A DNA stretch of 64,000 nucleotides, from contig CAVYON010000045.1 in the NCBI GenBank assembly GCA_963770035.1, positions 62,001 through 126,000 of the forward strand. Reading direction: 5' to 3'. Within the stretch, counting starts at the first letter, position 1. Every line of letters begins with the position of its first letter. The notes beneath the pieces are model-generated. The model was not told where the DNA came from. It was given only the letters and a program-made list of their open reading frames with translations, and did no database searches. The translations under genes were made by a program, and so were the position numbers. The DNA comes from Roseiarcus sp963770035. GTDB lineage: Bacteria; Pseudomonadota; Alphaproteobacteria; Rhizobiales; Beijerinckiaceae. Shown here piece by piece: positions 7,370 through 16,368 of the stretch.

Positions 7370-9628
7370 TCATCCGCCCAGCGCCGAGACATGCTCGAGA
7401 TCCTGACGGCGCTGCTTTGCGCGCCGTTGGTAGCTGGCCTGGTTCTTGGTGGCGACAAGCACATGGGGGCTCCCTCGTCTTTCCGTCGCGAGGTCGAGAT
7501 CGCACGCGGCGCTCCGGACGCTCTGCTCGACATGGCTCCGTCGATCCTGGGCCGCCTTCAGGCGCCACTGCTGTTGATTCGGCGCAACCAGGAAGGCGCC
7601 GAGCGCGCGACAGTCGTCGCACGGGCATTTGATTGAGTTGGCCCGGGTCCAGTCGGGCGGCGGCTCCAGCGGCAGCGCGATGCGTCGGCGCAGATGGGCG
7701 AGAGTCGCCTCTCGGAGGCGGCCCGCCGCCGGCCAGGACTTGCTCTCCTCGAGCTTGGCGAGCGCCAAAGCGGCGGGCGTCAGGATCGAGTCCGGCCCGT
7801 ATGTGTTCGGCCAGCGCAGCAGGCGTTCGATCGCACGCTCGGCGAGACCCGCGTCGATCCGGCTCGTGGCCGTCAGAAGATCGACGACGAAGCCAGGCTT
7901 GACCGGCGACGGCCGCCTCCAAGGGTCGACCTCCTGCCGCTTGGTCGTGTCGCCAGGCATGGCGTCGATCAAGGCCGCGCCGATTCGCTCCCGATCGCCC
8001 CGAGCGCCGATCCCCGCCGCAACAGAGCGCAGCAGCAGATCTCCGCAGGCGCCTGGGTTGGCCGCGCCATTTCGTCTGACGATTCCGACCATGAGTTCTG
8101 TTGCGCGTGCAGGCGGAAGAAGGGCTGCGGCCCGAACGATCGCGGCGTTGTCGGATGCAACGTAATGGCCTTCGGCCGACAACTCCGCGAGAAACTCGCC
8201 GATACGCTTGACGTTCCCCAGCCGGACCTGCAAATCGAGCATCCGGCCCGCTTCGGACTTGTCGTCCGTCCGCCAGGACGGGCGCGGCCAGGAGCGCAGC
8301 ATCAGCCCCGAAAGCTCGTCGGCCTGCCGCCACAACGGCGACGCGAGCGATGCGCCGTCCGTCTCCCAGCGCGCCGTCAGAGTCTCGAGATACGGCAGCG
8401 TCGCGCCGAGGCCGGCTTGGTTCAAGACCGCGAGCCTGCGCGCGGCCGGCCACAACACCAGGCCCGCGCGGCGATAAGTGCGCTCGAACGAGGCGCCTTC
8501 GTTGCCCGTCGCCTCGTGAAAATGCTCCTCGTCCGGCTCCAGATCGTCGAAGGCGCCGGGCGGGCACAGTTCGTCCTCGTCAAAGGGAAAATCAGCGAAC
8601 CCAGCCGCGCCCCCGTCGGGGCGCCGCCACTCGGACAGCAACAGCGCCCGATCGTCCACCTCGGCGACCTTGAACTGTTCGTTGTCCTCGTCCCGATGCC
8701 GGCGGCCATAGCCGAAATAGGCGGTATGCTCGGCGCTGCCGCTCTCCTCGATCGACACCAGGGCGAGATGGAGATCGCAATCGGTCTCCGCGGCGGCCTT
8801 GATCAATACCGACGCTTTACCCGCGTCTGCGCCTTTGAGCGCGCCGAATGACAACTCCGCCGGCGTGTAGGCATGCTCCAGGGGCAGGATCAGCTTGTCC
8901 GGCTCGTCCTCCGCATCCGCCCAGTCGCGCAGCGCCTCGGCCGCCCGCCGCTCCTCGGCGCGATAATCCGGCGCCTTCGGCGGCCGGGTTCTGTCGACGA
9001 AGCGCAGATTGTAGATGAGACAAACGCGAAATCCCGACGTCACGGGCCGCACTTCGTGCACGCAATCGGCGTAGAACCCCGCAAAGCCGATCTCTGACGG
9101 CTCCTCCGGACGCAGGTCGAGGATTACCTCCCGGCCCGCGTGCTTGACGACCAATTCGCCGCCGCTATGGATCGACGGCAGCACGAGGGTCATGGTCGCG
9201 AACATTCCGGGGACCTTCTCGGTGTCCCGGTGACCGACAAAGAAGCTGCCGGCGTCGTAGACGAGAAGCTTATAGAAGTCGGCCGCGATTGGCTTGCCCA
9301 CCCCGAGTTGGCGGGCCACGTCAACGGCGAGTTCCCTCAGTGTCTCGTCCCAATGACGCCCTCCGATCCGGACCTTGGCGGAATCGAGCTGCCAGGTTCT
9401 TCGGACATCGCGATCGACCACCGTCTCCTCGCCCCGGCCATAGGGGGCCGCCCCGGCGATTGCCACGAGCCGCTCGGCCTGCGCGGGTAAGATCGGAAAG
9501 GCGATTCTGCCGACGCCGTCGACATCGATCGCGGGCGTGAAGATCTCTCGAATTCCGCCGACGCAGAAGTCGCCGGGTCGCTCAACGGAACGCAGGCTCT
9601 CGAGCAACTTGGCGCCGATCGTTGACAT
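7370..9628 (-). CDS. 2-oxoglutarate-Fe(II) oxygenase, large prolyl-hydroxylase-like protein
   Basis: A 752-residue protein. The N-terminal about 210 residues carry a 2OG-Fe(II) dioxygenase (P4Hc-like) domain: the iron-binding His-x-Asp in FFVGHRDTEKVPGMF, the distal His in CVHEVRPVTSGFRV, and the Arg in the same segment that binds 2-oxoglutarate. This enzyme class couples decarboxylation of 2-oxoglutarate to hydroxylation of a substrate, often a protein side chain. The remaining 540 residues are helical and rich in Ala, Arg and Leu without a domain I recognise, perhaps a substrate platform. It is convergent with nothing and stands divergently from the PQQ dehydrogenase gene (223-base gap). 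Substrate unknown. Confidence 0.8.
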   Translation of the reverse strand: MSTIGAKLLESLRSVERPGDFCVGGIREIFTPAIDVDGVGRIAFPILPAQAERLVAIAGAAPYGRGEETVVDRDVRRTWQLDSAKVRIGGRHWDETLRELAVDVARQLGVGKPIAADFYKLLVYDAGSFFVGHRDTEKVPGMFATMTLVLPSIHSGGELVVKHAGREVILDLRPEEPSEIGFAGFYADCVHEVRPVTSGFRVCLIYNLRFVDRTRPPKAPDYRAEERRAAEALRDWADAEDEPDKLILPLEHAYTPAELSFGALKGADAGKASVLIKAAAETDCDLHLALVSIEESGSAEHTAYFGYGRRHRDEDNEQFKVAEVDDRALLLSEWRRPDGGAAGFADFPFDEDELCPPGAFDDLEPDEEHFHEATGNEGASFERTYRRAGLVLWPAARRLAVLNQAGLGATLPYLETLTARWETDGASLASPLWRQADELSGLMLRSWPRPSWRTDDKSEAGRMLDLQVRLGNVKRIGEFLAELSAEGHYVASDNAAIVRAAALLPPARATELMVGIVRRNGAANPGACGDLLLRSVAAGIGARGDRERIGAALIDAMPGDTTKRQEVDPWRRPSPVKPGFVVDLLTATSRIDAGLAERAIERLLRWPNTYGPDSILTPAALALAKLEESKSWPAAGRLREATLAHLRRRIALPLEPPPDWTRANSIKCPCDDCRALGAFLVAPNQQQWRLKAAQDRRSHVEQSVRSAACDLDLATERRGSPHVLVATKNQASYQRRAKQRRQDLEHVSALGG

Positions 9629-9851
9629 TGGCAGGTCCCTACAGGCTGGACGGCGTTTGACGGGCAGGTGGCCCGGCCGTCGGGTGAAGATAGCAAGGGA
9701 TCGCGCCCGCGAGAATCCCCAGCGTCATCGCGTCACCGAGAGCGCACGCCTGCTCGCTCCGTCCTTCCATTTTGTCATCCATTCGTCGTACGAGACTGGT
9801 GACAAACCGAAAGTTTGCGGGCAACATGACCGCGTTAGGGAGGAACAGCCA

Positions 9852-11594
9852 ATGGCCAAAGTCGCCAATAATACGTTATTGCTTGGATCAATCTGTGTCG
9901 CCGCATTCCTGTGCGCCGGGCCAGCCGCGGCTCAGCAGGAAATCAAAGGCGCTGCCGGGGCCGCCATGTCCCGGACGGCCATGATGAAGCCGGTCACGCA
10001 AGCGGAACTCGACGGCGCCGCACGCGACGGCTCGAACTTCCTTCAAACCAACGGGAATTACGAGCAGACGCGCTTCTACCCGAACGGGCAGATCAATCGC
10101 GGCAACGTGGGTCGCCTGCATCCGGCCTGGATCTTCCAGACCGAGGTCAAGGAGTCGCTGGAGACGTCGCCGATCGTTGTCGACGGCGTGATGTATGTCA
10201 CCACCTCGTACAGCCATGTCTATGCGATCGACGCCAAGACCGGCCAGGAGATCTGGCACTTCAAGCCGAAGCTCGGACCGGTGACGACCTTCTGCTGCGG
10301 CCCCAACAATCGTGGCGTCGCGGTCTTGAACGACAAGGTCTATGTCGCGACGCTCGACGCCAAGCTCGTTGCGCTCAACGCCAAGACGGGCTCGGTCGTC
10401 TGGGAGCAGCAGGTCGGCGATCCGGAGAAGGGCTACAGCGAAACGATGGCCCCCACCGCCGTCAAGGGCAAGATTCTGATCGGCACCAACGGCGGCGAAT
10501 ACGGCATCCGCGGCTTCGTGAAAGCCTACGACGCGGACGACGGCAAGCTCCTGTGGACCTTCGACACGATTCCCGAGACCTCGGTCGGCGTTTGGGCGAC
10601 CACCGACGCGACCGGCAGAGACGAGCACCGCGACATCGCGGCCGAGAAGGACGCGCTGGCCAAGAACGGCGATCCCTACAAGACTCTCGGCGGCGGCGTG
10701 TGGCAGAACCCCTCGATCGACGAGGCGGCGAACCGCATCTACTTCGTGGTCGGCAATCCCTCGCCCGACCTCGACGGCGCTATCCGTCCCGGCGACAACC
10801 TCTACACCGACTCGCTCGTCTCGGTTGACCTGGACACCGGCAAGTATGTCTGCCACTTCCAGTTCGTTCCCCATGACGTTTGGGACCTCGACGCCGTCAG
10901 TCCGACGGTGCTGGTCAGCGCGCGCAACAAGTCGGGCAAGATGGTCCCGGCGGTGCTGCACGCCGGCAAGACCGGCTACGTCTATGTCAACGACCGAAAG
11001 GATTGCAGCCTCATCCGCTTCTCCGAGCCGATGGTGTCGCAAAAGGACCGCTGGACGTTGCCTTCGCCGACGAAACCGCTCGACGCCAACGCCGCGCGGA
11101 TGTTCCCGGGCGCGAACGGGGGCGTCGAATGGTCGCCGATGGCGACCGACCCAAATCACGGCATGGCCTACGCCATCAATCTCGAACAGGAGATGACCTA
11201 CACCGTGGCCAGCTCGCCCTATCCGGACGGCAAGCTCTGGCTCGGAGGCGCCTTCACCAACGTGCCGGACGGAATCCAGTCCGGCAACGTCACCGCGGTC
11301 GATTACAACACCGGCAAGATCGCCTGGCAGGTCAAGACGCCGCAGCCGATGATCGGCGGCATCCTGGCCACAGCCGGCGGCCTCGTCTTCACCGGCGAGG
11401 GCAACGGCGCGTTCAAGGCCTACAATTCGGCGAACGGCAATCTGCTGTGGCGGTTCGAGGCGGGGGCCGGCGTCAACGCGCCGCCGTCCTCCTACTCGGT
11501 CGGCGGGAAGCAATACATCGTGGTCGGGGCGGGCGGGAACACCCAGATCGACTACAAGCGCGGCGACGCCATCATCGCCTTCACCATCGACTGA
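9852..11594 (+). CDS. PQQ-dependent alcohol dehydrogenase, lanthanide-type motif
   Basis: A 580-residue periplasmic quinoprotein with signal peptide (1-28, cleavage after AAA) and the eight-blade propeller of the methanol/ethanol dehydrogenase family. Visible marks are the vicinal disulfide Cys148-Cys149 (FCCGPNNRG), RPGDN, and the active-site segment PHDVWDLDAVSP. Asp345 is the catalytic base position and Asp347, two residues on, is the extra Asp that distinguishes lanthanide-dependent enzymes (XoxF, ExaF/PedH); calcium enzymes have Ala or similar there. The sequence around GNPSPDLDGAIRPGDN is not that of typical XoxF, so an ethanol or broad alcohol substrate is more likely than methanol. 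A dihaem cytochrome c gene follows as probable electron acceptor. Confidence 0.9.
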   Translation: MAKVANNTLLLGSICVAAFLCAGPAAAQQEIKGAAGAAMSRTAMMKPVTQAELDGAARDGSNFLQTNGNYEQTRFYPNGQINRGNVGRLHPAWIFQTEVKESLETSPIVVDGVMYVTTSYSHVYAIDAKTGQEIWHFKPKLGPVTTFCCGPNNRGVAVLNDKVYVATLDAKLVALNAKTGSVVWEQQVGDPEKGYSETMAPTAVKGKILIGTNGGEYGIRGFVKAYDADDGKLLWTFDTIPETSVGVWATTDATGRDEHRDIAAEKDALAKNGDPYKTLGGGVWQNPSIDEAANRIYFVVGNPSPDLDGAIRPGDNLYTDSLVSVDLDTGKYVCHFQFVPHDVWDLDAVSPTVLVSARNKSGKMVPAVLHAGKTGYVYVNDRKDCSLIRFSEPMVSQKDRWTLPSPTKPLDANAARMFPGANGGVEWSPMATDPNHGMAYAINLEQEMTYTVASSPYPDGKLWLGGAFTNVPDGIQSGNVTAVDYNTGKIAWQVKTPQPMIGGILATAGGLVFTGEGNGAFKAYNSANGNLLWRFEAGAGVNAPPSSYSVGGKQYIVVGAGGNTQIDYKRGDAIIAFTID

Positions 11595-11611
11595 ACGTCG
11601 CGCATCGACCT

Positions 11612-11648
11612 GGCCGTCTCGCGTCATCGCTGAGACGGCCATTTTATT
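11612..11648 (+). terminator. Terminator or attenuator after the PQQ dehydrogenase
   Basis: A perfect 9-bp stem (11612-11620 with 11632-11640), 11-base loop, then ATTTTATT. It lies 18 bases after the dehydrogenase stop and before the cytochrome gene, so it may lower rather than abolish cytochrome expression. Confidence 0.65.
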
Positions 11649-11711
11649 GGACAGAAGGTCGGCGCAGAGGGCAGACTGCCCGCGTGGGGCCATTTCAACG
11701 GGTTGTTCAGC

Positions 11712-12272
11712 ATGTTGCGAAGCGCCGTCGCCGCGTTGCTTGTTATCGTTTCGGCGGCCGCCTACGCAGAAACGATCGAGGAAAAGGCGGTCCTGTGCGG
11801 CGTCTGCCATGGGACGAAGGGCATTCCCGACGACAAGGCGATTCCCATCATCTGGGGACAGAACGCCGGCTATCTCTACCTGCAGTTCCGTGATTTCCAG
11901 AAGGGCGCGCGCACGGACGAACGCATGAGCCTGGTCGCCAAAGAGGTCGTCAAGGCGGACGCGCTCGCGCTGGCGGAATTCTTCGCCGCCAAGCCGTGGC
12001 CGAACACCGGCGCGCCGGCGGCCAGCAAGGCGGAGACCGACACAGCCAAGGTCGCCATCAAGTCGGTCGTCTGCACGAGTTGCCATCTCGAAGAGTTCCA
12101 GGGCGATTCGTCGGTGCCCCGCCTCGCCGGCCAGCAGCGCGACTACCTCCTGAAGACGATGACCGACTTCCGCAACCGCACGCGGGCCAACAACCCCGGC
12201 ATGTCGGATCTGATGAACACGGTCACGCCCGAGCAGCTTTCCGCGATCGCCGCCTATCTCACGGGGCTGTGA
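11712..12272 (+). CDS. Dihaem cytochrome c (c4/c553-like)
   Basis: A 186-residue exported protein with a signal peptide ending AAAYA (about residue 19) and two haem c sites, CGVCH at 29-33 and CTSCH at 121-125, giving two tandem monohaem domains as in cytochrome c4. Motifs such as GTKGIPDD and IPIIWGQNAGYLYLQ and SVPRLAGQQRDYL carry the axial-ligand and haem-packing features of that class. It follows the PQQ alcohol dehydrogenase by about 120 bases and most likely carries its electrons to the terminal oxidase. A TTG at 11703 is an alternative start; the ATG at 11712 gives a normal signal peptide. Confidence 0.88.
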   Translation: MLRSAVAALLVIVSAAAYAETIEEKAVLCGVCHGTKGIPDDKAIPIIWGQNAGYLYLQFRDFQKGARTDERMSLVAKEVVKADALALAEFFAAKPWPNTGAPAASKAETDTAKVAIKSVVCTSCHLEEFQGDSSVPRLAGQQRDYLLKTMTDFRNRTRANNPGMSDLMNTVTPEQLSAIAAYLTGL

Positions 12273-12289
12273 CCCAGGGCCGGCGGCGT

Positions 12290-13096
12290 TTATTTCCCGA
12301 GGAGCCTCGCCTCGCGCGGGCGTCCGAGATTTCGGGCGATGTCGGCGGCGGTCTGGCCGCGGTCGTCCTTGGCGTCGCGGTCAGCGCCGCGCGAAAGCAA
12401 AAGATTGAGGGTGGCTTCGACGTCCTCGCTTCCCTCGCTCGCGTCATGGCCCGCGGCCCACATGAGCGCAGTCAGGCCGTGTCCGTATCGCCGGTTGACG
12501 TCGACGCCGGCGTCGAGGAGCTTGCCGACGATCGCCGCGTAGGCGCGCCCCGCCGCATAAACCATCGCGCTCTTGCCGTCGTCGTCGAGCGCGTTCGGAT
12601 CGGCGCCGCGCTTGATGAGCAAGGCGACTGTGTCGGCATCGCCGTTGAAGGCCGCCGCGGCGAGTGGCCGTTCGCCGCTGCGGCCAGGAATGTTGGGATC
12701 GGCCTTATGGTCGAGGAGCAGCCGGACGGCCTTCGGGCGATCGGCCTCGGCGGCGTAATAGAGCGGCGTCGAGCCGTTGATGGCGCGGGCGTCGACATTC
12801 GCGCCCCGCTCGATCAGCAATTGCATGACCCCCACCTTGGCCGTTTGGGCCGCCTTGGCGAGCGGTGTCATCCCATCGCGATCTCTTGCATTGGCCGCGG
12901 CGCCATGATCGAGCAGCGCTCGCGCCTCCGGCTCACAGGCGAGGCGCGCTGCAGCGAAAAGCAGCGCCGTCGCCTGGAAACTGTCGTCCGGCTGCAGTTC
13001 GGAGACGGCGTGCGCAACATCGACACAGGGACTCGCTGCCTCTGCCGCCGCGGGCGCAGCGAGAAAGGTCAGGACCACGAATACCGTTCGCCGCAT
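12290..13096 (-). CDS. Exported ankyrin-repeat protein
   Basis: A 268-residue protein beginning MRRTVFVVLTFLAAPAAAEA, a Sec signal peptide, which selects this start over a longer upstream reading. After it come about six ankyrin repeats (DGMTPLAKAAQTAKVGVMQL, GSTPLYYAAEADRPKAVRLL, GERPLAAAAFNGDADTVALL, GKSAMVYAAGRAYAAIVGKL, LTALMWAAGHDASEG). Such periplasmic ankyrin proteins are often partners of catalases or other enzymes, but no partner is adjacent here. It is convergent with the cytochrome gene (17-base gap). Confidence 0.85.
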   Translation of the reverse strand: MRRTVFVVLTFLAAPAAAEAASPCVDVAHAVSELQPDDSFQATALLFAAARLACEPEARALLDHGAAANARDRDGMTPLAKAAQTAKVGVMQLLIERGANVDARAINGSTPLYYAAEADRPKAVRLLLDHKADPNIPGRSGERPLAAAAFNGDADTVALLIKRGADPNALDDDGKSAMVYAAGRAYAAIVGKLLDAGVDVNRRYGHGLTALMWAAGHDASEGSEDVEATLNLLLSRGADRDAKDDRGQTAADIARNLGRPREARLLGK

Positions 13097-13471
13097 GATT
13101 TTGCCTATTCGACCCAGACGCGAGAGGAGCGCGTCGATCGGCGATAATAGCCAGCTGAGAAATCGGGGCGAATCGCCGAGTCTCCAAGCCGCGCCAAGTC
13201 TGCGGAAGAGCTCCGCCGGGTTACCCAAGGTCAGCTCTCCGCACCCTCGCCAACACCCCGCCCAAGTCCGTCTCCAACGTTGGTCCCGCGCGGCGTCGAA
13301 AACTGCGGCGCTCAACAACTCCGGTTGCCAAAGGAACCTGCTTAGGCCAATTTCCAGTGCGGTTTGTGCACAGCCGCCAATATGAGCGGTCGCCGGTGCG
13401 ACCCGGCGCCGACGCGAGGCTTTGCCTCAGGCCAGCGCCGCCGGGTGTTTCGCTGACACGTTCGCAGAGGG
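13097..13471. other. Intergenic region between divergent genes, nothing recognised
   Basis: A gap between the ankyrin and OFA-transporter genes; no supported small gene, promoter consensus or hairpin found. Confidence 0.4.
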
Positions 13472-13486
13472 AGGAGGATGCGTTCA

Positions 13487-14866
13487 ATGGGCGCGCTATC
13501 GATTCTGGATCGAAGTCACACGGTCGCAAGACCCGGTTTTAGCAGGTGGATGGTCCCGCCGGCCGCACTGTGTATCCATCTCTGCATCGGCCAGGCCTAT
13601 GCGTTCAGTGTCTTCAACCTGCCGATGACCAAGCTGATCGGCGTAGCGAAGTCCGCGCCGGACGACTGGAAGCTCACCGAACTCGGCTGGATCTTCTCGA
13701 TCGCGATCTTTTTCCTCGGCGCCTCGGCTGCAGTCTTCGGCCGCTGGGTCGAGGAGGGCGGGCCGCGCCGCGCGATGTTCGCCGCGGCCCTGTGCTTCGG
13801 CGGCGGATTTCTGATCAGCGCCCTCGGCGTATCGCTGCATCAGCTTTGGATCGTCTATCTTGGCTACGGCGTACTCGGCGGGGCGGGCCTCGGCCTGGGC
13901 TACATTTCTCCCGTTTCAACCTTGATGAAATGGTTTCCGGATCGGCCCGGCATGGCGACGGGCATGGCGATCATGGGCTTTGGCGGCGGCGCCATGATCG
14001 CCTCGCCGCTCTCGGTCTGGCTGATGAGCAAGTTTTCGACGCCGACCCACGTCGGGGTCGCCGAGACGTTCGTCGTCCTCGGCGTCGTTTACGCCTGCTT
14101 CATGCTGGTCGGGGCGGCGATCGTGCGTGTGCCGCCGGCAGGTTGGCGGCCTGAGGGCTATGTTCCGCCGGTTCGGCCGAAGAAGCTCGTCACCATCAGG
14201 GACGTCTATGTTTATCAGGCGCTGAAAACCCCGCAATTCTGGCTGATCTGGATCGTTCTGTGCATGAACGTGACGGCGGGGATCGGCGTGCTTGGACAGG
14301 CGTCGGCGATGAGCCAGGAAATGTTTCCCGGACGGGTCACCGCCGCAGCCGCGGGCGGGTTCGTCGGTCTTCTGAGCATTTTCAATATGGCCGGACGTTT
14401 CTTTTGGGCCTCGACGTCTGATTATCTCGGCCGAAAGCACACCTACTACGTCTTTTTCCTGCTTGGCATTGTGCTCTATTCGCTCGTGCCTTACTTTGGC
14501 GGGGCCGGAAACCTGCCCCTGTTTATCCTTTGCTTTCTCGTCATTCTCAGTATGTACGGTGGGGGATTTGCGACAGTTCCCGCCTATCTCCGAGACATGT
14601 TCGGCACGCGCTATGTCGGCGCCATCCACGGCTGGCTGATCACCGCGTGGTCGGTCGCCGGGGTGCTCGGCCCGGTTCTCGTCAACTATATCCGGCAGTA
14701 CCAGATCGACAGCGGCGTGCCCAAGGCGCAGGCGTACAACGTGACAATGTATATCATGGCCGTGCTGCTGGTGATCGGGCTGATCGCCAATTTTCTGATC
14801 AAGGCCGTCGACGACCGCCATCACATGAATCCGAAAGCGCCTGACGACGTGATCGGCGTCGGCTGA
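13487..14866 (+). CDS. OFA-family major facilitator transporter
   Basis: A 459-residue, 12-helix transporter of the oxalate/formate antiporter (OFA) branch of the MFS. Marks are IGQAYAFSVFNLP in helix 1, the conserved WVEEGGPRRAM loop between helices 2 and 3, and GLGYISPVSTLMKWFPDRPG in helices 4-5. The start at 13487 is chosen because AGGAGG (13472-13477) is 9 bases upstream; the ATG at 13478 abuts it. Members move oxalate, formate or other carboxylates across the inner membrane. A 41-residue small partner gene follows at 14878. The C1-cofactor operon starts just downstream, which would fit formate or oxalate transport in a methylotroph; the substrate is inferred only. Confidence 0.88.
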   Translation: MGALSILDRSHTVARPGFSRWMVPPAALCIHLCIGQAYAFSVFNLPMTKLIGVAKSAPDDWKLTELGWIFSIAIFFLGASAAVFGRWVEEGGPRRAMFAAALCFGGGFLISALGVSLHQLWIVYLGYGVLGGAGLGLGYISPVSTLMKWFPDRPGMATGMAIMGFGGGAMIASPLSVWLMSKFSTPTHVGVAETFVVLGVVYACFMLVGAAIVRVPPAGWRPEGYVPPVRPKKLVTIRDVYVYQALKTPQFWLIWIVLCMNVTAGIGVLGQASAMSQEMFPGRVTAAAAGGFVGLLSIFNMAGRFFWASTSDYLGRKHTYYVFFLLGIVLYSLVPYFGGAGNLPLFILCFLVILSMYGGGFATVPAYLRDMFGTRYVGAIHGWLITAWSVAGVLGPVLVNYIRQYQIDSGVPKAQAYNVTMYIMAVLLVIGLIANFLIKAVDDRHHMNPKAPDDVIGVG

Positions 14867-14877
14867 AGGAGAGGGAA

Positions 14878-15003
14878 ATGTCAGAAGACAATGTTCGCGG
14901 CACGACCGGGCTGGAGCTGGCGCTTGCGTGGGGATTTGTCGGCATTCCACTGCTGTGGGGAATATATGGGACCCTGGTCAATGCGATGAAGCTGTTTCAC
15001 TAG
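14878..15003 (+). CDS. Small subunit associated with OFA-family MFS transporter
   Basis: A 41-residue protein (MSEDNVRGTTGLELALAWGF, then VGIPLLWGIYGTLVNAMKLF and a final His) with one transmembrane helix. It follows the OFA transporter by 11 bases with a strong ribosome site (AAGGAGAGGG). Tiny proteins of this form regularly follow OFA transporters, where they are annotated as an MFS transporter small subunit; no biochemical role is established to my knowledge. Confidence 0.8.
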   Translation: MSEDNVRGTTGLELALAWGFVGIPLLWGIYGTLVNAMKLFH

Positions 15004-15127
15004 CGCGCCCCGGAGCGTTTCGCGCCGCTGGTGCTCGCGCAGAACTGAGCAAGGCGAACGCCCATCGAGGGGTCGGGATCTGTGGCGGAATTGGAAAGAG
15101 CAGCGGGCTCGCCGCGGAAGGCGGAAT

Positions 15128-15826
15128 GTGCAGTCGATGGAGGCTGGATCATGGAGATCCGAGGCAAGACGTTCTCTGCCTGAGGACGTCGTCGTCATCA
15201 AGCTTGGCGGCAGCCACGCGCTGGAGCCCTATCTAAGGGAATGGCTGAGCGCAATCGCCGCTGAGGCGGGGGGTATCGTCGTTGCGCCCGGCGGCGGCTT
15301 GTTTGCCGACGCCGTTCGCGCCGCGCAGGCCAGGATGGGTTTCGACGACGCCGCGGCTCACGACATGGCTCTGATGGCGATGTCGCAGTTCGGGCGGGCG
15401 CTGCAGGGCCTTGATTCGCGGTTTCGGCTTGCCGGGTCCGTCGCCCTGATCCGCCGGGCGCTGCGCGACCGCGCAGTCCCGGTCTGGTCGCCGGATTCGA
15501 TGGCGCGCGCGGCAAAGCTCCCGGCGAGCTGGGACCTGACATCGGACAGTTTGTCGGCCTGGCTCGCTTGTACGCTCGGCGCGCGGCGTCTCGTCCTGAT
15601 CAAGCACGGCCAATATTCCGCCACAGGGGTCGCCGTCGGCAAGCTGGTCGAAGATGGCGTCGTCGACCCGCTTTTCCCCCGCTACGCCGGTCGTTGTGGG
15701 CTCGCGGTCTCCATCGCGGGGCCAGGCGACGCTCCGCGCCTTGCCGACGAGTTGCGCAGCCAGGCGTTTCCTGAAATCGTTGGAGTCAACGACTCCGCCC
15801 GCAGTCTCGATCCGGCCGCCGAATGA
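15128..15826 (+). CDS. Amino-acid-kinase family protein of C1-cofactor biosynthesis (MfnE-like)
   Basis: A 232-residue member of the amino acid kinase fold: KLGGSHA near the N-terminus is the phosphate-binding start of the family, followed by APGGGLFADAVR and LIKHGQYSATGV. In methanogens and methylotrophs such a kinase (MfnE-like) acts in methanofuran/methylofuran synthesis, phosphorylating the aminomethylfuran methyl phosphate. First gene of a five-gene operon; its stop overlaps the next ATG by 4 bases. The GTG at 15128 has GGAAGGCGG upstream; ATG at 15137 is an alternative. Role inferred from context and family. Confidence 0.75.
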   Translation: MQSMEAGSWRSEARRSLPEDVVVIKLGGSHALEPYLREWLSAIAAEAGGIVVAPGGGLFADAVRAAQARMGFDDAAAHDMALMAMSQFGRALQGLDSRFRLAGSVALIRRALRDRAVPVWSPDSMARAAKLPASWDLTSDSLSAWLACTLGARRLVLIKHGQYSATGVAVGKLVEDGVVDPLFPRYAGRCGLAVSIAGPGDAPRLADELRSQAFPEIVGVNDSARSLDPAAE

Positions 15827-16368
15827 CGAAATTCAAGACGCCGCGCTGGGGATGGGCGATCACCGGCTCCGGCCATTTTCTCAAGGAGACCCTCGCTCTC
15901 GTCCGCGAACTCGAGGACGTCGACCTGTTTCTCAGCAAGGCCGCCGCCGAGGTTTTGCGCATGTACAAGCAGGAGCTCGGCCTGCAGCGGTCGATTCGCG
16001 TCTACCGCGACACGACCGCGAGCTCGGTGCCGGTCGGGCAGTTCTATTATGGCGTCTACCACAGTCTGATCGTCGCCCCCGCGACCTCCAACGCGGTCGC
16101 CAAATTCGTTTGCGGCATTTCAGACGATCTCGTCAGCAACGTCTTCGCCCAGGCCGGCAAGTGTCGCGTCCCGGTGATTGTGTTCGCCTGCGACACCGCG
16201 CCCGAGCTGATCACCGAGGCGCCCAAAGGCATGGTCAAGGTCTACCCGCGCCCGATCGACCTCGACAATCGCGACCGCCTCGGGCGTTTCGCCGGAGCGA
16301 CCACGGTCGATTCGATCGCTGAACTTCGCACGGCGGTTGAGCGGCGGCGCGCCGAAATCCCGGCATGA
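15823..16368 (+). CDS. Flavoprotein, probable dihydromethanopterin reductase
   Basis: A 181-residue flavoprotein of the archaeoflavoprotein/DmrB-like type (family known from HFCD flavoproteins): WGWAITGSGHFLKET forms the N-terminal Rossmann-like loop, VAPATSNAVAKFVCG the FMN-binding Pro-Ala-Thr segment, and VFACDTAPELITEAP a later conserved strand. In tetrahydromethanopterin producers such proteins reduce dihydromethanopterin to the tetrahydro form. It overlaps both neighbours by 4 bases (ATGA), implying translational coupling. Confidence 0.75.
   Translation: MTKFKTPRWGWAITGSGHFLKETLALVRELEDVDLFLSKAAAEVLRMYKQELGLQRSIRVYRDTTASSVPVGQFYYGVYHSLIVAPATSNAVAKFVCGISDDLVSNVFAQAGKCRVPVIVFACDTAPELITEAPKGMVKVYPRPIDLDNRDRLGRFAGATTVDSIAELRTAVERRRAEIPA

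Noticed and set aside
7167..8567. Long minus-strand frame inside the oxygenase gene
   Set aside because: Arg/Ala-rich shadow in another frame of the 2OG-Fe(II) oxygenase gene, with no ribosome site or family match.
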